DNA of 64,000 nucleotides from Acaryochloris sp. IP29b_bin.148 (GCF_028285565.1 NZ_JANQOY010000028.1:1-64000), one strand, 5' to 3'. Positions 18,223-27,877 are shown, numbered from the stretch's first letter. Notes: a model not told the origin generated them from the letters alone. A program made the numbers and translations.

Positions 18223-19662
18223 TTAATTTAACTTGCTAAGAGTGTCTCCTTCTTGAGGTGACAGTTTTACAACCAATGATCTCAAGTGGCCTCTAATCAC
18301 AGAAAAGCATAAGGTTAATACAAACTGTAATGATATAAGCACTCGAATATCTTTCTCGACAATAGCTATACTGGCAATAAGAATCACAAATATGAGATGC
18401 CTAATGAGAGGCTGAGATATCGCTTTGCGGTCCCCACCAGCACGATAAATAGAATAACTAAACCAACGACTAAGTGCTCGAGCGACTATGAAGAAAGCAC
18501 CATAGAAATTGATCGAAAGGAATAATGATGGACCAACTAAACGAGCTATTTGCAAGGCAGGAGAGATAGCAACTCTGTAGAGAGAAGATGAATAAGTATA
18601 CGCTCTAAAAATCAATCTAAGAATAATCAGGAAGATCATCCAAGTGATAAATTCAATAAGTAATTCATAGCTAAATAGGTTATGAGCTTCATAAGGCTTG
18701 AATGCTAGTATTAGCAAGCCTGACAAGGCTAACATAGCTGCCCATATCCAAGCATAAACTTCAAATGGTGAATTCTGTTTTTTCTTTATATACTCTATTT
18801 TATCTGCATTGTTATGCTTTGATTCATATCTAAGTTCGTATAAATCATTTTCGAAATAACAGGCTTCGTAAATACACCAAAACGATAATAGAACCAATAA
18901 AATTGAAATAAATAGTTGAATACTGATAGGATTAGAAAAGCCGTAAGCAACCAAGATAAAAGGGTAGTCTTCAAGAAGAACCACATTAAGTAAATGGTTG
19001 GTATTTCCTCGCTTAGATTTGTGCGTATAAGCGAAAGGAATATATATATTTTGACCAGCGCTCAGCTGTTTTGCTTTTGGATGTTCATAGAAGATAAATT
19101 CATTGACAATATTTTTTAAGTCTTTGTCCTCTAAGTTATCTGATATAAAGGTTGACTTCTGTAATTCATCGTAAGTCAACAGCTTTTGCAAGTAGACTTG
19201 CTTCCCAGTAGCTCTAATCCCATTCTGCGTGGTTAATATTTGGGAAGACAAGATAACATCTACCTGAATATTCATTTGGGTCAATAGAGGCTGAATGATG
19301 AAATCAAAGCCATTACTTGCAATGATGACTTTCTTCCATATTTTAGACTCTAGTATTTTGACAATATCTGAGTTGAGATATTCCGCTACAAGATTTACAG
19401 CTCGTTGTTTATAGAAAAAGTATGACCAAGGAAAGAGAATAGAAATGCAAATAACATGTATTGCATTACGATAAACAGTTCTTTTATTTTCACCAGGGAA
19501 TAAATTCCAAACTTTAAACCAGTCAAGCAAGGCTAAAATGAGTGCAACTAATGTTCTGGGCTTGGCAGAATTTAGATACTCTTCCGTAGAATTAGATAGG
19601 AATAAAGTATGATCAAAATCTAAGATTAAAATTTCGTTTTCTGCGCGAATTTCCATAAACAC
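18223..19662 (-). CDS. HAD phosphatase-like domain fused to a UbiA-like membrane domain
   Basis: The first 200 residues form a haloacid-dehalogenase-like domain: DFDHTLF gives the nucleophile pair Asp15/Asp17, IIASNG gives motif II, and SDNLEDKDL resembles the acidic motif. Residues 230-479 are hydrophobic, with about seven membrane segments. YEACYFENDLYELRYE after the first of these resembles the first Asp-rich motif of UbiA prenyltransferases. HAD-UbiA fusions are known in polyprenyl-linked sugar metabolism, so a lipid-carrier role is plausible but inferred. The gene converges on the polysaccharide locus and is strongly AT-rich. Confidence 0.62.
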   Translation of the reverse strand: MFMEIRAENEILILDFDHTLFLSNSTEEYLNSAKPRTLVALILALLDWFKVWNLFPGENKRTVYRNAIHVICISILFPWSYFFYKQRAVNLVAEYLNSDIVKILESKIWKKVIIASNGFDFIIQPLLTQMNIQVDVILSSQILTTQNGIRATGKQVYLQKLLTYDELQKSTFISDNLEDKDLKNIVNEFIFYEHPKAKQLSAGQNIYIPFAYTHKSKRGNTNHLLNVVLLEDYPFILVAYGFSNPISIQLFISILLVLLSFWCIYEACYFENDLYELRYESKHNNADKIEYIKKKQNSPFEVYAWIWAAMLALSGLLILAFKPYEAHNLFSYELLIEFITWMIFLIILRLIFRAYTYSSSLYRVAISPALQIARLVGPSLFLSINFYGAFFIVARALSRWFSYSIYRAGGDRKAISQPLIRHLIFVILIASIAIVEKDIRVLISLQFVLTLCFSVIRGHLRSLVVKLSPQEGDTLSKLN

Positions 19663-20471
19663 AGTCTAAACAAGCAAGAGAATATATAGCGACTCAAGTT
19701 ACAGCAAGAACAAGTTATAGAAAGGTCAGAAAAGATGCTTTTGCTTGCATTCAGTACTGAGGCCTTCTAATTTATCAGCGGTGAGAGACAATGCTACTGA
19801 GCACCGTTCGAAACACACCTGAGATGTTCTGCTGAAATAGCAGTTTGACTATCTAGCGCTATCTGATTGCTATCAATAGTTACCTAACAATCATATACAT
19901 GATGCCAGCAGCTTAATGGATGGCAAATCATTGATTCGGGGAAATTGGTAGTTGCCGGTCATAATACTGAGATGTATTGATATTGATCGGTGGGCTTGAA
20001 TTAACCTTAAGTCTCTTGACTGACACTTTTAGGCTAAATGAATGGTTCAACTATGTTGACTTGCTCGTCATAGAGAATCTCTTCGCCTTTGTCTGCAACC
20101 TGCATGACTCGGGCTTGGATAGTGACCAATCGCCGCCTCATTTTTCAGTTCAAGTTGAGTTATGGGATTCAACAGTCAATCGTAACTTGCACAAATAATA
20201 TGCATTACGTGCTGTGAGCCAATTTATACAGGGTGTAGCGCTTTCGCGTTAATGTTCACCAGTCTAGGGAGGAGCACTCTTTATTTTATACCAAAAAAAC
20301 TTAGTTTACACAGTATTGATTTTGACTTGACAACTGTTGCTTTTCATTGGGGTAGAGTAAACCCATTGTAAAGCCTTTAAAACTCAGATTAGCCAAATTA
20401 ACCTAAAAAACTTTATAGATAATATTTTGTCAGTGTCAGTGGTGAGAAGCGCAGGACATTAACAAGGCTGA
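19663..20471. other. 800-bp intergenic region, right flank of accessory block
   Basis: No gene can be supported. A plus-strand frame at 19977-20198 starts with TTG and resembles nothing known to me. A 35-codon minus-strand frame (about 20033-20140) is also unsupported. The region probably holds the promoters of the HAD-UbiA gene (minus) and of the membrane protein at 20472 (plus). Confidence 0.4.
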
Positions 20472-21074
20472 ATGCTAGTTTTATCGTTTATTCATTGGTT
20501 GGTCATCCTCAGCGCCCTTATTAGTGCAGCGGGAGCCTTCGCTTATATTCGCGATACGCTCGCAGGTCGGACGAAGCCTAATCGGGTATCTTGGTCCATG
20601 TGGGCGTTACCACCGCTCATTAGTACAGGGGCGGCCTTATCAGCGGGCGCAGATCCATGGGCCACCCTGCGCATCTTTATTGCAGGCTTGCTGCCACTGC
20701 TGATCTTCTTAGCGTCATTCGCCAACCAACAAAGCTACTGGAAAATGGGGGCGTTTGATCTAACCTGTGGTGCTTTTTCACTGCTGGCTGTGATTCTAGT
20801 TGCGATCGCATCTCCACAGCTTGCCATTCTCTGTGCCATCGTTGGGGACATCTTTGCGTCTTTCCCCACCCTGATTAAAACCTGGAAATATCCAGAAACA
20901 GAAACAGGAGCCATGTACATTGCCAGCTTCTTGAGCGTGGTGCTAGTGCTGCCCTCAATCCCGGAATGGAACATTGCTAATGCTGGGTTTCAGCTCCATT
21001 TATTGGCCATGAGTTCGCTCCTGCTCTTTGCCGTCTATCGTCAACGCTTTCAAATTCACCATCGTTGGAGATAA
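20472..21074 (+). CDS. conserved membrane protein of unknown function
   Basis: The 200-residue protein has about seven hydrophobic segments in two similar halves. One half carries RTKPNRVSWSMWALPP and the other ASFPTLIKTWKYPETE. Internal duplication with a proline-containing turn is reminiscent of PQ-loop or SemiSWEET-type transporters, but I cannot assign the family firmly. GC content is back to the level of the core genome, and it carries a HIP1 site at 20802. Confidence 0.7.
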   Translation: MLVLSFIHWLVILSALISAAGAFAYIRDTLAGRTKPNRVSWSMWALPPLISTGAALSAGADPWATLRIFIAGLLPLLIFLASFANQQSYWKMGAFDLTCGAFSLLAVILVAIASPQLAILCAIVGDIFASFPTLIKTWKYPETETGAMYIASFLSVVLVLPSIPEWNIANAGFQLHLLAMSSLLLFAVYRQRFQIHHRWR

Positions 21075-21249
21075 CGGAATCGGCACCTAAACGGAATCGG
21101 TCTCCTTCGCTTGGCTTTTGCAGCAATCAGGTTTCTCAGATTTCTCAGGCAACTCTAGTGACTGACTCAGTAACTTCCTGGAGTCCGCCCAGTTTTCTAT
21201 CAGTCCTCCTTCAGACTCTCCCTCTAGATTGAAAGCATCGAGATAGAGG

Positions 21250-21666
21250 ATGATTCCCATGCAACGCACTAACGCCTTGACCCACAAAACCTTAGCTGGC
21301 ATTGCTGCCTTGGCTGTCAGCTTTAGTACGACAGCTGCGCTAGCAACTCCGGTTCAGCGCCAAATCATTACCCAAGGGCCGAATGGTGCCAGCAAGCTGG
21401 CCAAAGTGACTGCTACTCAACCCTCTCAGACTCGCCAATTATCCCCCTTTAACTTGGCGTATATGGCTTACCAAGGTTGGTTCACCCATGAAGGCATCCC
21501 CGCTGCCAGCCGTTTGGTCCGTGATTATCGGGTTGGACGGCTTACGGCCACTGAAGTCGCTCAAGCCGCTGTGCAAACAAACCGTCTTTCAGCAGAGGTT
21601 CTCGAAGATCCTAGCTATCTATCCAGCTTGGATAGCCAGCTACAGGCCCTTAGCCAGTCTGACTAA
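21250..21666 (+). CDS. small secreted protein of unknown function
   Basis: The 138-residue product starts with a signal peptide: basic residues, then LAGIAALAVSFSTTAALATP, with likely cleavage after ALA near residue 32. The mature part is about 105 residues, rich in Ala, Gln and Thr, without cysteines. I do not recognise the family. A second ATG at codon 4 is possible as the start. It was kept because signal peptide, codon use and start context agree. Confidence 0.65.
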   Translation: MIPMQRTNALTHKTLAGIAALAVSFSTTAALATPVQRQIITQGPNGASKLAKVTATQPSQTRQLSPFNLAYMAYQGWFTHEGIPAASRLVRDYRVGRLTATEVAQAAVQTNRLSAEVLEDPSYLSSLDSQLQALSQSD

Positions 21667-22285
21667 TCAATGCTGCTCATAAGCATGTTATAAGCGATGG
21701 CATGCTTATCTCAGCTCTGTGGACCGTTATCGTCTTTTGAGACCACCCTCCTAAAGGACGGAATATGAGCCGCAGTGATGGTCGACGACATTTAGGATGA
21801 CATGACTCTCGAAGTTTGAAAGCTCGCCACTTTCAAGGATGGGCTGAACAATGAGTCAGCAAAGGTATCTACCGTGACAGTATCAATGCATTCTTCGATA
21901 GACTTGGACCTCCAAGAGGTCTAGTAGCAGAGAGTCTCGGCTGTTTAATCGGGTTTAATACATATCGCCAGAGATAAAATCTAAAGTTCAACGAATCTCT
22001 GTCAGACTTGAAGACAGAAAACCGATTCTGGTTGTTTGGAGCAATTTAACTCAGCAGGGTGTTGTCTAGAAGGCGAGTAGACATCAGTCAGGGTTTAGCG
22101 CTGCAATCTATGTCAGTAGTGCTGAATCCCACCCTCTTTAAAGGGGAGAGTGTGTCACAGTGAAGGTAGAGGTAAGCGCTCGTGCTTATTGCTCTCTGTC
22201 CATTGCTCTGATACTCATGCGTTTGCCTACGACAGTTTTGCCGGTTCACTGAACGGCTGCTGGGTGACTAACGCGCTTCGACGTT
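21667..22285. other. intergenic region without recognised gene
   Basis: No gene is supported over about 620 bp. It starts with the hairpin at 21679-21709. The repeated short blocks of GGTC/GACC-type symmetry seen further on do not form a clear structure. The promoter for the CPBP protease should be in the right part. Confidence 0.4.
21679..21709 (+). terminator. possible terminator after the secreted protein gene
   Basis: ATAAGCATG (21679-21687) pairs with CATGCTTAT (21701-21709) around a 13-base loop. It lies 13 bases after the stop codon. No T run follows, so it may only be an mRNA-end hairpin. Confidence 0.4.
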
Positions 22286-23212
22286 ATGACTTACAGCTTG
22301 CCTTCACCGCCTTCTCGGCCCCAAAGTTTGCTGGGACAGTTTCTCCAATTTGTGAGACGTCCTCACTATACAGTTAACCTCCCAACTCCCCACTCAGGAA
22401 GGGTTGATATCCCTAGACTGTATGCTCTAGCTTTACTGATTGTGCTACCGCTAGGGTTCATTAGTGCGATAGTGGCTACCAATCTGCAAACCAACAATGC
22501 CATTGAAGAAGTGGTTCAAACGGTTGGCATTGAGCAGATTGTGCTGTTGGTCGTGGTGTTCGCTCCGCTGTTTGAAGAAGCCATCTTTCGTTTACCGTTA
22601 CGCTACACGCCTAGCAATCTAGTCATTCCCCTCGGCATTGGGTTGCTGGGAGTCGTTTCTGCTTTAATGCGATCGCAAGTTTTACCTGAAGTGGCTTCGT
22701 TACCCTGCCTAGGTGGAATCATTGCTCTTGTATGGCTCTTGCGAGTATGGCTACAGCGACAGGATTCTAAACCCATTCATCAGCTGTATGAAAAATGGAT
22801 AGGCTGGCTATTTTATGGATTAGCTATTCTCTTTGGTTTAATTCATCTGGGCAATTTTAGTAGCCTAGGGTGGCAAAATTGGTTCCTTGCTCCACTGCTG
22901 GTCTTGCCCCAAACGGCGCTGGGCGTTTTTCTCGGCTTTATTCGTCTCAGATATGGATTTTGGTGGGCGGTGCTGACCCATGCCATCCATAATGCCTTGG
23001 CATTGACCCCGCTATTATTGGTTCGGCTAGGGTCCGAGAAATTGCTGAACAGCTTGGAGCAAGGAGAAACAGAAGCCTTACAGGACTTAGCCCCCACTGA
23101 CTATATGCTTCTGCTCTTGTTAATGGCATTTGTGGTGGGCATACTCATGCTCTGTATTGTGACCGTCTGGTTCTTAATCGGGGCATGGTTAAAAGAAAGA
23201 CGGCAACCCTAA
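22286..23212 (+). CDS. CPBP-family intramembrane metalloprotease
   Basis: The 308-residue membrane protein has the CPBP (Abi/CAAX-like) motifs: FEEAIFR with Glu97, Glu98 and Arg102, then FGLIHL with the second-motif His and THAIHN with the third. Around seven membrane segments surround them. Family members cleave prenylated or membrane substrates; in cyanobacteria and plastids some are linked to light acclimation. The substrate is unknown. The N-terminal 45 residues are soluble. It stands alone between long intergenic regions. Confidence 0.85.
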   Translation: MTYSLPSPPSRPQSLLGQFLQFVRRPHYTVNLPTPHSGRVDIPRLYALALLIVLPLGFISAIVATNLQTNNAIEEVVQTVGIEQIVLLVVVFAPLFEEAIFRLPLRYTPSNLVIPLGIGLLGVVSALMRSQVLPEVASLPCLGGIIALVWLLRVWLQRQDSKPIHQLYEKWIGWLFYGLAILFGLIHLGNFSSLGWQNWFLAPLLVLPQTALGVFLGFIRLRYGFWWAVLTHAIHNALALTPLLLVRLGSEKLLNSLEQGETEALQDLAPTDYMLLLLLMAFVVGILMLCIVTVWFLIGAWLKERRQP

Positions 23213-24086
23213 GCCTTTTTCAACCGGTGACGATGGGCTGCGCCTGTCTGAAGTGGCAATAGCATTGTCTGCGAAAAGGCTACCAGTCTATTTTTCTACT
23301 TTGGAGTTAAGCTTGAAAGCCCCAAAAGCGCCATAGACTCGCTATAGTGAAGTGGCACCTTCAGTAAGGACGGGGCTCATGACCTACAAGAGTGTCCCTC
23401 CAGATGTGAATAGCTAAATAGCAAAAAGAGCTTTGTATTCACTGATCGGTAGTGCCCAAGCCATCGTCGACACCGCCAATCTGAATCCATGATTCGGAAT
23501 ATGGATTGGGGTTTTGGGAAAAATCTAAGAAATATATCCACAATTTTTGTGGGTAGGGTGTGCTTATTTTGGGTTTAATTGAGCGCCAAAATGAATGGGC
23601 TCATGAAAAATGATGCTGATGGCCCAAATCTTCACTGAGAGACCCAAAAAACCAGATTAGATGCCCAAAAACTACTGTGCTTAATAAATTTTTACAGAAT
23701 TAAATTTTGGCGAACATCTATTTCACAGTAGATGTGTCTAATCTTTCATCTCTAACTTAGGCAATTCTTCAAACCCTTTCAGCGTAAGAATCTTAGGATA
23801 AACTAAGGCTAAAAATGGTTGCTTAGACATCGCAAATATCTCGGTGTGCCCAGAAGTGATTACCAAAAAAAACCTGAAATCCAGGGAATCTAAAGGTTGT
23901 GTCGATCTATATTGAGCCAATAGCCATTAGAATGTTCCATTAAAATAACGTAGCTGCAATATTTTCAGCTAGTTAGTCTGTCATAACAATCTGGTACAAC
24001 TTGATGATTTATTAATCTTTTTGTCCAGACTCAGTAGACTCGAATATTTTTTTGCTCACGCTCAATCGAACAATAGGAGTCAATCA
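23213..24086. other. 870-bp intergenic region upstream of the HU gene
   Basis: No gene is supported. A minus-strand frame at 23738-23920 (60 codons) resembles nothing known to me. CCACAATTTTTGTGG at 23538-23552 can form a short hairpin. Between about 23560 and 23680 CCCAAA and GGGTTT type segments recur on both strands, so a folded transcript is possible. The right end holds the HU promoter. Confidence 0.4.
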
Positions 24087-24371
24087 ATGAATAAAGGAGA
24101 ACTCGTCGACGCCGTTGCTGATAAGGCAAGTGTCACGAAAAAGCAGGCAGATGCTGTTCTGACTGCCGCTTTAGAGGCCATTGTTGAATCTGTCTCATCT
24201 GGAGAAAAAGTCACATTGGTGGGATTTGGCTCATTTGAACCTCGCGAACGCAAGGCTCGGGAAGGGCGCAATCCTAAAACCGGTGCAAAGATGAAAATTC
24301 CCGCAACCAAAGTTCCGGCTTTCTCTGCAGGTAAGCTATTCAAGGAAAAAGTTGCTCCTAAGAAAAAATAG
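24087..24371 (+). CDS. HU-family DNA-binding protein
   Basis: From the ATG at 24087 the protein has 94 residues with the HU fold: MNKGELVDAVADKASVTK, the VGFGSFEPRERKAREGRNP block leading into the DNA-minor-groove arm, and a lysine-rich end. AGGAG lies eight bases upstream, so a longer in-frame start at 24021 is rejected. HU bends and compacts DNA in the nucleoid. The CobD-like gene begins 38 bp downstream. Confidence 0.95.
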   Translation: MNKGELVDAVADKASVTKKQADAVLTAALEAIVESVSSGEKVTLVGFGSFEPRERKAREGRNPKTGAKMKIPATKVPAFSAGKLFKEKVAPKKK

Positions 24372-24409
24372 TGCTTTGCATCCGTTCCGTTGAGGATACA
24401 AGGTAACTT

Positions 24410-25504
24410 TTGAACCGGCCTCGACATGGAGGTAACCTGCTATGGGCTGCAGACGTAGCAGGTTGCTCTCCAAACTCTATCCTGGACTTCTCAGCCAGTA
24501 TTAATCCTTGGGGTCCTCCCCCCTCTGCGATCGCAGCAATACAAACTCATCTCGGTACGCTCACAAGCTACCCTGATCCCAGCTACCGCTCGATTTGTCA
24601 GGTTTTAAGCAAGATCCATCAACTACCTAGTGACTGGTTCTTGCCTGGCAACGGTTCGGCTGAACTGCTCACTTGGGCCTGTCGAGATTTGGCCCAACTT
24701 TCTGAGACGGGCCTGTTGACCCCTGCCTTTGCCGATTATCAACGTGCCCTGCAAGCCTTTCAGGCTCAACTTCATCCCTTTGCTTTGGACTTAAAGGCGG
24801 CTTGGGATCTGCCGCTCGATGACGTGTTGACTTTAACGCTCAAACGCGTCAGCCAATCAGCCATTTCTGGCTTGTTACTCAATAGTCCCCATAACCCCAC
24901 TGGCCAACTCCTCAATAGCCAGCAAGTGGAATCCCTGCTCGATCGATTTGAGTTAGTGGTGATTGATGAAGCCTTTATGGACTTTGTGTCGCCGGATGGC
25001 TCGGGTAGTTTGATTCCTAAGGTGCAAGACTTTCCTAACTTGGTGATCTTGCGATCGCTGACCAAGTTTTACAGTTTACCCGGCTTACGGTTGGGATATG
25101 CGATCGGTCACCCCGATCGATTACGACGATGGCAACAATGGCGGGATCCTTGGTCGGTTAATTCTCTGGCAATTGCCGCTGGGATAGCCGTGCTCCAAGA
25201 TCAGGCGTTTCAAGACCAAACCTGGCAGTGGTTGTCTCCTGCCCGCGCCCAGTTATGGACTGGCTTAAAGGAGCTGGGCTGTTATCCATGGCCCAGTGTG
25301 GCCAACTTTCTACTGGTCGCGACGGATGTGTTCGTTCCGATGCTTCAGGAACAACTGCTAAAGCGTCATCAAATTTTGATTCGAGATTGCCTGAGTTTCC
25401 CTGAGCTCGGTCCTCACTATTTTCGGGTTGCGGTACGCACGCCCGCAGACAACCAACAGTTGCTGACTGCATTGGCGGATTGCTTGCCAAGCTTGTCTGC
25501 ATAG
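24410..25504 (+). CDS. cobD: threonine-phosphate decarboxylase-like PLP enzyme (CobD family)
   Basis: The 364-residue fold-type-I PLP protein begins with RHGGNL, then DFSASINPWGPP, the hallmark of CobD-type threonine-phosphate decarboxylases. NSPHNPTGQ and the PLP lysine in SLTKFYSLPGLRLGY (Lys219) are present. CobD makes aminopropanol phosphate for the cobamide nucleotide loop. Histidinol-phosphate aminotransferase is the main alternative, but the HGGNL start favours CobD. The start is TTG because HGGNL needs all upstream residues and no ATG precedes them in frame. The next gene follows by 39 bp. Confidence 0.8.
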   Translation: MNRPRHGGNLLWAADVAGCSPNSILDFSASINPWGPPPSAIAAIQTHLGTLTSYPDPSYRSICQVLSKIHQLPSDWFLPGNGSAELLTWACRDLAQLSETGLLTPAFADYQRALQAFQAQLHPFALDLKAAWDLPLDDVLTLTLKRVSQSAISGLLLNSPHNPTGQLLNSQQVESLLDRFELVVIDEAFMDFVSPDGSGSLIPKVQDFPNLVILRSLTKFYSLPGLRLGYAIGHPDRLRRWQQWRDPWSVNSLAIAAGIAVLQDQAFQDQTWQWLSPARAQLWTGLKELGCYPWPSVANFLLVATDVFVPMLQEQLLKRHQILIRDCLSFPELGPHYFRVAVRTPADNQQLLTALADCLPSLSA

Positions 25505-25543
25505 ATCAGGATAGGTAAGGCGTGACCGCCCTGGGGATTGGTG

Positions 25544-26842
25544 ATGGCTGGCGATTATGATTTGGTGGTGGTGGGCAATAATGCGGCGGCTCGCTTTGCT
25601 GCGATCGCAGCAAAGCAACGCTCAGCCCGAGTCGCTCTAATTTCCGTCGCCCCCGAAGCGATTCCCCACCACTTAATCCTCAGCCAGTGGGCTCAAACCC
25701 GTCGTCAACCGCCACTGGGTGCGGAGGAATGGGCAGCAGCCTTGATCCTGAATCTTCAAGCCTCGCGCTCACCGGCCAAACTAGCCAGTTTAGGCATCGA
25801 GCAAATCGATGGAGTGGCCCAGTTCTGCCATAAACCTCAACTTCAGGTGCAGGTTCAGAATCGGGTGTTGCGATCGCGGCGGTATCTCCTGTGTCTAGAC
25901 GCGGATTTACCTCCTCCTGATATTCCTGGGATGCCTGTAGAGGATTGGATTAGGCCAGCCCAAATTATGTCGCAATTAGAGACCCTCGATGCCTCCCATT
26001 CCCTCCTTGTCGTGGGCGAGGGGCCTGTTTCCACCATCCTCAGTCAAGCTTTAGCCCACTTAGGGTACTCTGTTCACCTGCTCAGTCAGCACTCCCATCT
26101 CCTGCCTGGGGAAGATGCAGAAGCAGCCCTGCGGGTCCAAGCACATTTAGAAGCAGAGGGCGTCCACCTCTATACTCACTGCCAGATCAAGGAAGTGCTC
26201 CAACAGCCTCTCTATCAAGTGGTGACCGCCGATCAAGGCACATTGATCGCTAGTGCCCTGATTTGGGCTGAAGAATCCTCCTCAGCCTGCCTTGACCCAA
26301 ATCGAGTGACGGTGAATCTGCGGCATACACCCCAAGGCCTATGGGTCAATGCTCAGCTGCAAACCTCGCATCCCCAAATTTATGCCTGTGGCTCTGTGTT
26401 AGGGGGGTATACACTGGCAGATATTGCCCACTATGAGGCCACCGTAGCGGTTCACAATACGCTATCACGGCCAAAACAGGTGGACTATCAAACCCTACCA
26501 TGGGCGATTCAAACCGTCCCAGCCTTAGCCCGCGTTGGACTAACAGAAGCGCAGGCACAGCAGACCGCCCAGCCCTTCCAAGTGATCTATCAACCCTTTA
26601 AAAACACTGAAAGAGGGAGACTGCAGGATGAACAGAGCGGTTGGTGTAAGCTGATTGTCCACCAGAATGGGCAAATACTAGGGGCACATGTGGTGGGTCC
26701 TGCGGCGAGCGAGATTGTTCACCTTGTCTCTATGGCAATGAAACAGCAGTGTTCAATGGCAGACCTAACCGAGTGGGCAGCCTTTGAGGCTAGCTATGGG
26801 AGTATTGTGGGGCAAGCTGCTCAGCAGTGGAATGGGCGTTGA
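25544..26842 (+). CDS. flavoprotein-like protein of the dihydrolipoamide dehydrogenase family, degenerate
   Basis: The 432-residue protein has the overall plan of pyridine-nucleotide-disulfide oxidoreductases, including the C-terminal dimerisation domain with VPALARVGLTEAQAQ and the HVVGP block. Key motifs are altered. The N-terminal FAD loop reads VVVGNNAAARF instead of GxGxxG, the redox CxxxxC disulfide is absent, and the second FAD motif reads ACGSVLGG instead of AxGD. The NAD loop VVGEGPVSTIL is better preserved. It may be a non-redox relative. The ATG at 25544 is preferred to TTG at 25538. It likely shares an operon with the CobD-like gene. Confidence 0.65.
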   Translation: MAGDYDLVVVGNNAAARFAAIAAKQRSARVALISVAPEAIPHHLILSQWAQTRRQPPLGAEEWAAALILNLQASRSPAKLASLGIEQIDGVAQFCHKPQLQVQVQNRVLRSRRYLLCLDADLPPPDIPGMPVEDWIRPAQIMSQLETLDASHSLLVVGEGPVSTILSQALAHLGYSVHLLSQHSHLLPGEDAEAALRVQAHLEAEGVHLYTHCQIKEVLQQPLYQVVTADQGTLIASALIWAEESSSACLDPNRVTVNLRHTPQGLWVNAQLQTSHPQIYACGSVLGGYTLADIAHYEATVAVHNTLSRPKQVDYQTLPWAIQTVPALARVGLTEAQAQQTAQPFQVIYQPFKNTERGRLQDEQSGWCKLIVHQNGQILGAHVVGPAASEIVHLVSMAMKQQCSMADLTEWAAFEASYGSIVGQAAQQWNGR

Positions 26843-26860
26843 GCGCCCAGACCATTCGCT

Positions 26861-27877
26861 TTAACCCTGGACCACTGGGGATGCCTGACCGAGCTGATCG
26901 CGCTGGTGGGGTGTTGATAAGCTGGTGATATCAGGACCTGTTGGAATAATACCGCCCGGATTCAAGGGAAACAGGAACCCATAATAGCTTTGCTTGACGG
27001 CCTCTAGATTGCAGGTCTCTGCCACCCCTGGCAGCTGGTATAAATCCCTTAAATAGGGGCCTAAGTGCTGGTAGTCTTGAATTCGGCGACGATTGCACTT
27101 AAAGAGTCCGTAATAGACCACATCAAATCGAAATAATGTGGGAAAGAGGCGGACATCTGCCAGGGTCAGGGTATCACCACAGAGATAGCGGTGATCAGCT
27201 AAGACTGCATCTAGCTCGTCCAACACTTGGAATAGTTCATGACAGGCTTGGTCATAGGCGGCTTGCGTTTGGGCAAAGCCACACCGATATACGCCATTGT
27301 TAACCGCATGATAAATTTTGTCGTTCCACGGATCGATTGTGGATTGCAGCGCTGGGGGATACAGATCGAGGTCGGGCTGTTCGGCCAATTGATTAAAGGC
27401 CGTATTGAGAATAATAATAATTTCGGAACTTTCATTGTTCACAATCTTGCGAGTTTGCGTATCCCATAAGACTGGAACGGTGCAGCGACCATCATAACCG
27501 GGTTGGGCCAGCCGATAGAGATCCTCCAGACTGTTGCAGCCTTGATGTTCTGCTTCGAAAACCCACCCGCCTGCCGTGGCTGAAGGCTGAACGACGACGA
27601 CATCAATCACTGCTTGTAGCCCTTTGAGGGCGCGGACCACTAGCGTGCGGTGAGCCCAGGGACAGCCTAAGCCAACATAGAGTCGATATCGCTGAGCTAC
27701 AGGAGGAAAGGGAGAATCCGCCGTATCCTCGATGGTGTAACGAAACTGGCTATCTGGACGGACATAAGCGCCTGCTTTGCTGCGAGGTGCCATATTCGAC
27801 ATCATCAGATTCCACATAGTGGTCCAGACAAACTTACCGAGTCCAATGATGGCCTTAGGTGGAAGTGATTTACCCAT
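26861..27877 (-). CDS. glutathionyl-hydroquinone reductase (omega/Xi-class GST)
   Basis: The 338-residue protein carries VGLGCPWAHRT with the nucleophilic Cys72, the signature of Xi-class enzymes (YqjG/ECM4). These reduce glutathionyl-hydroquinones. Other family blocks are VPVLWDTQTRKIVNNESSEI for glutathione binding and RYLCGDTLTLADVRLFPTL in the helical domain, plus a YYGLFKCNRR segment. Length is normal for the family. The gene is convergent with the flavoprotein gene (18 bp between stops) and is probably transcribed alone. Confidence 0.9.
   Translation of the reverse strand: MGKSLPPKAIIGLGKFVWTTMWNLMMSNMAPRSKAGAYVRPDSQFRYTIEDTADSPFPPVAQRYRLYVGLGCPWAHRTLVVRALKGLQAVIDVVVVQPSATAGGWVFEAEHQGCNSLEDLYRLAQPGYDGRCTVPVLWDTQTRKIVNNESSEIIIILNTAFNQLAEQPDLDLYPPALQSTIDPWNDKIYHAVNNGVYRCGFAQTQAAYDQACHELFQVLDELDAVLADHRYLCGDTLTLADVRLFPTLFRFDVVYYGLFKCNRRRIQDYQHLGPYLRDLYQLPGVAETCNLEAVKQSYYGFLFPLNPGGIIPTGPDITSLSTPHQRDQLGQASPVVQG

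Noticed and set aside
23738-23920. Minus-strand 60-codon frame before the HU gene
   Set aside because: Short, with no similarity and no supporting start context.
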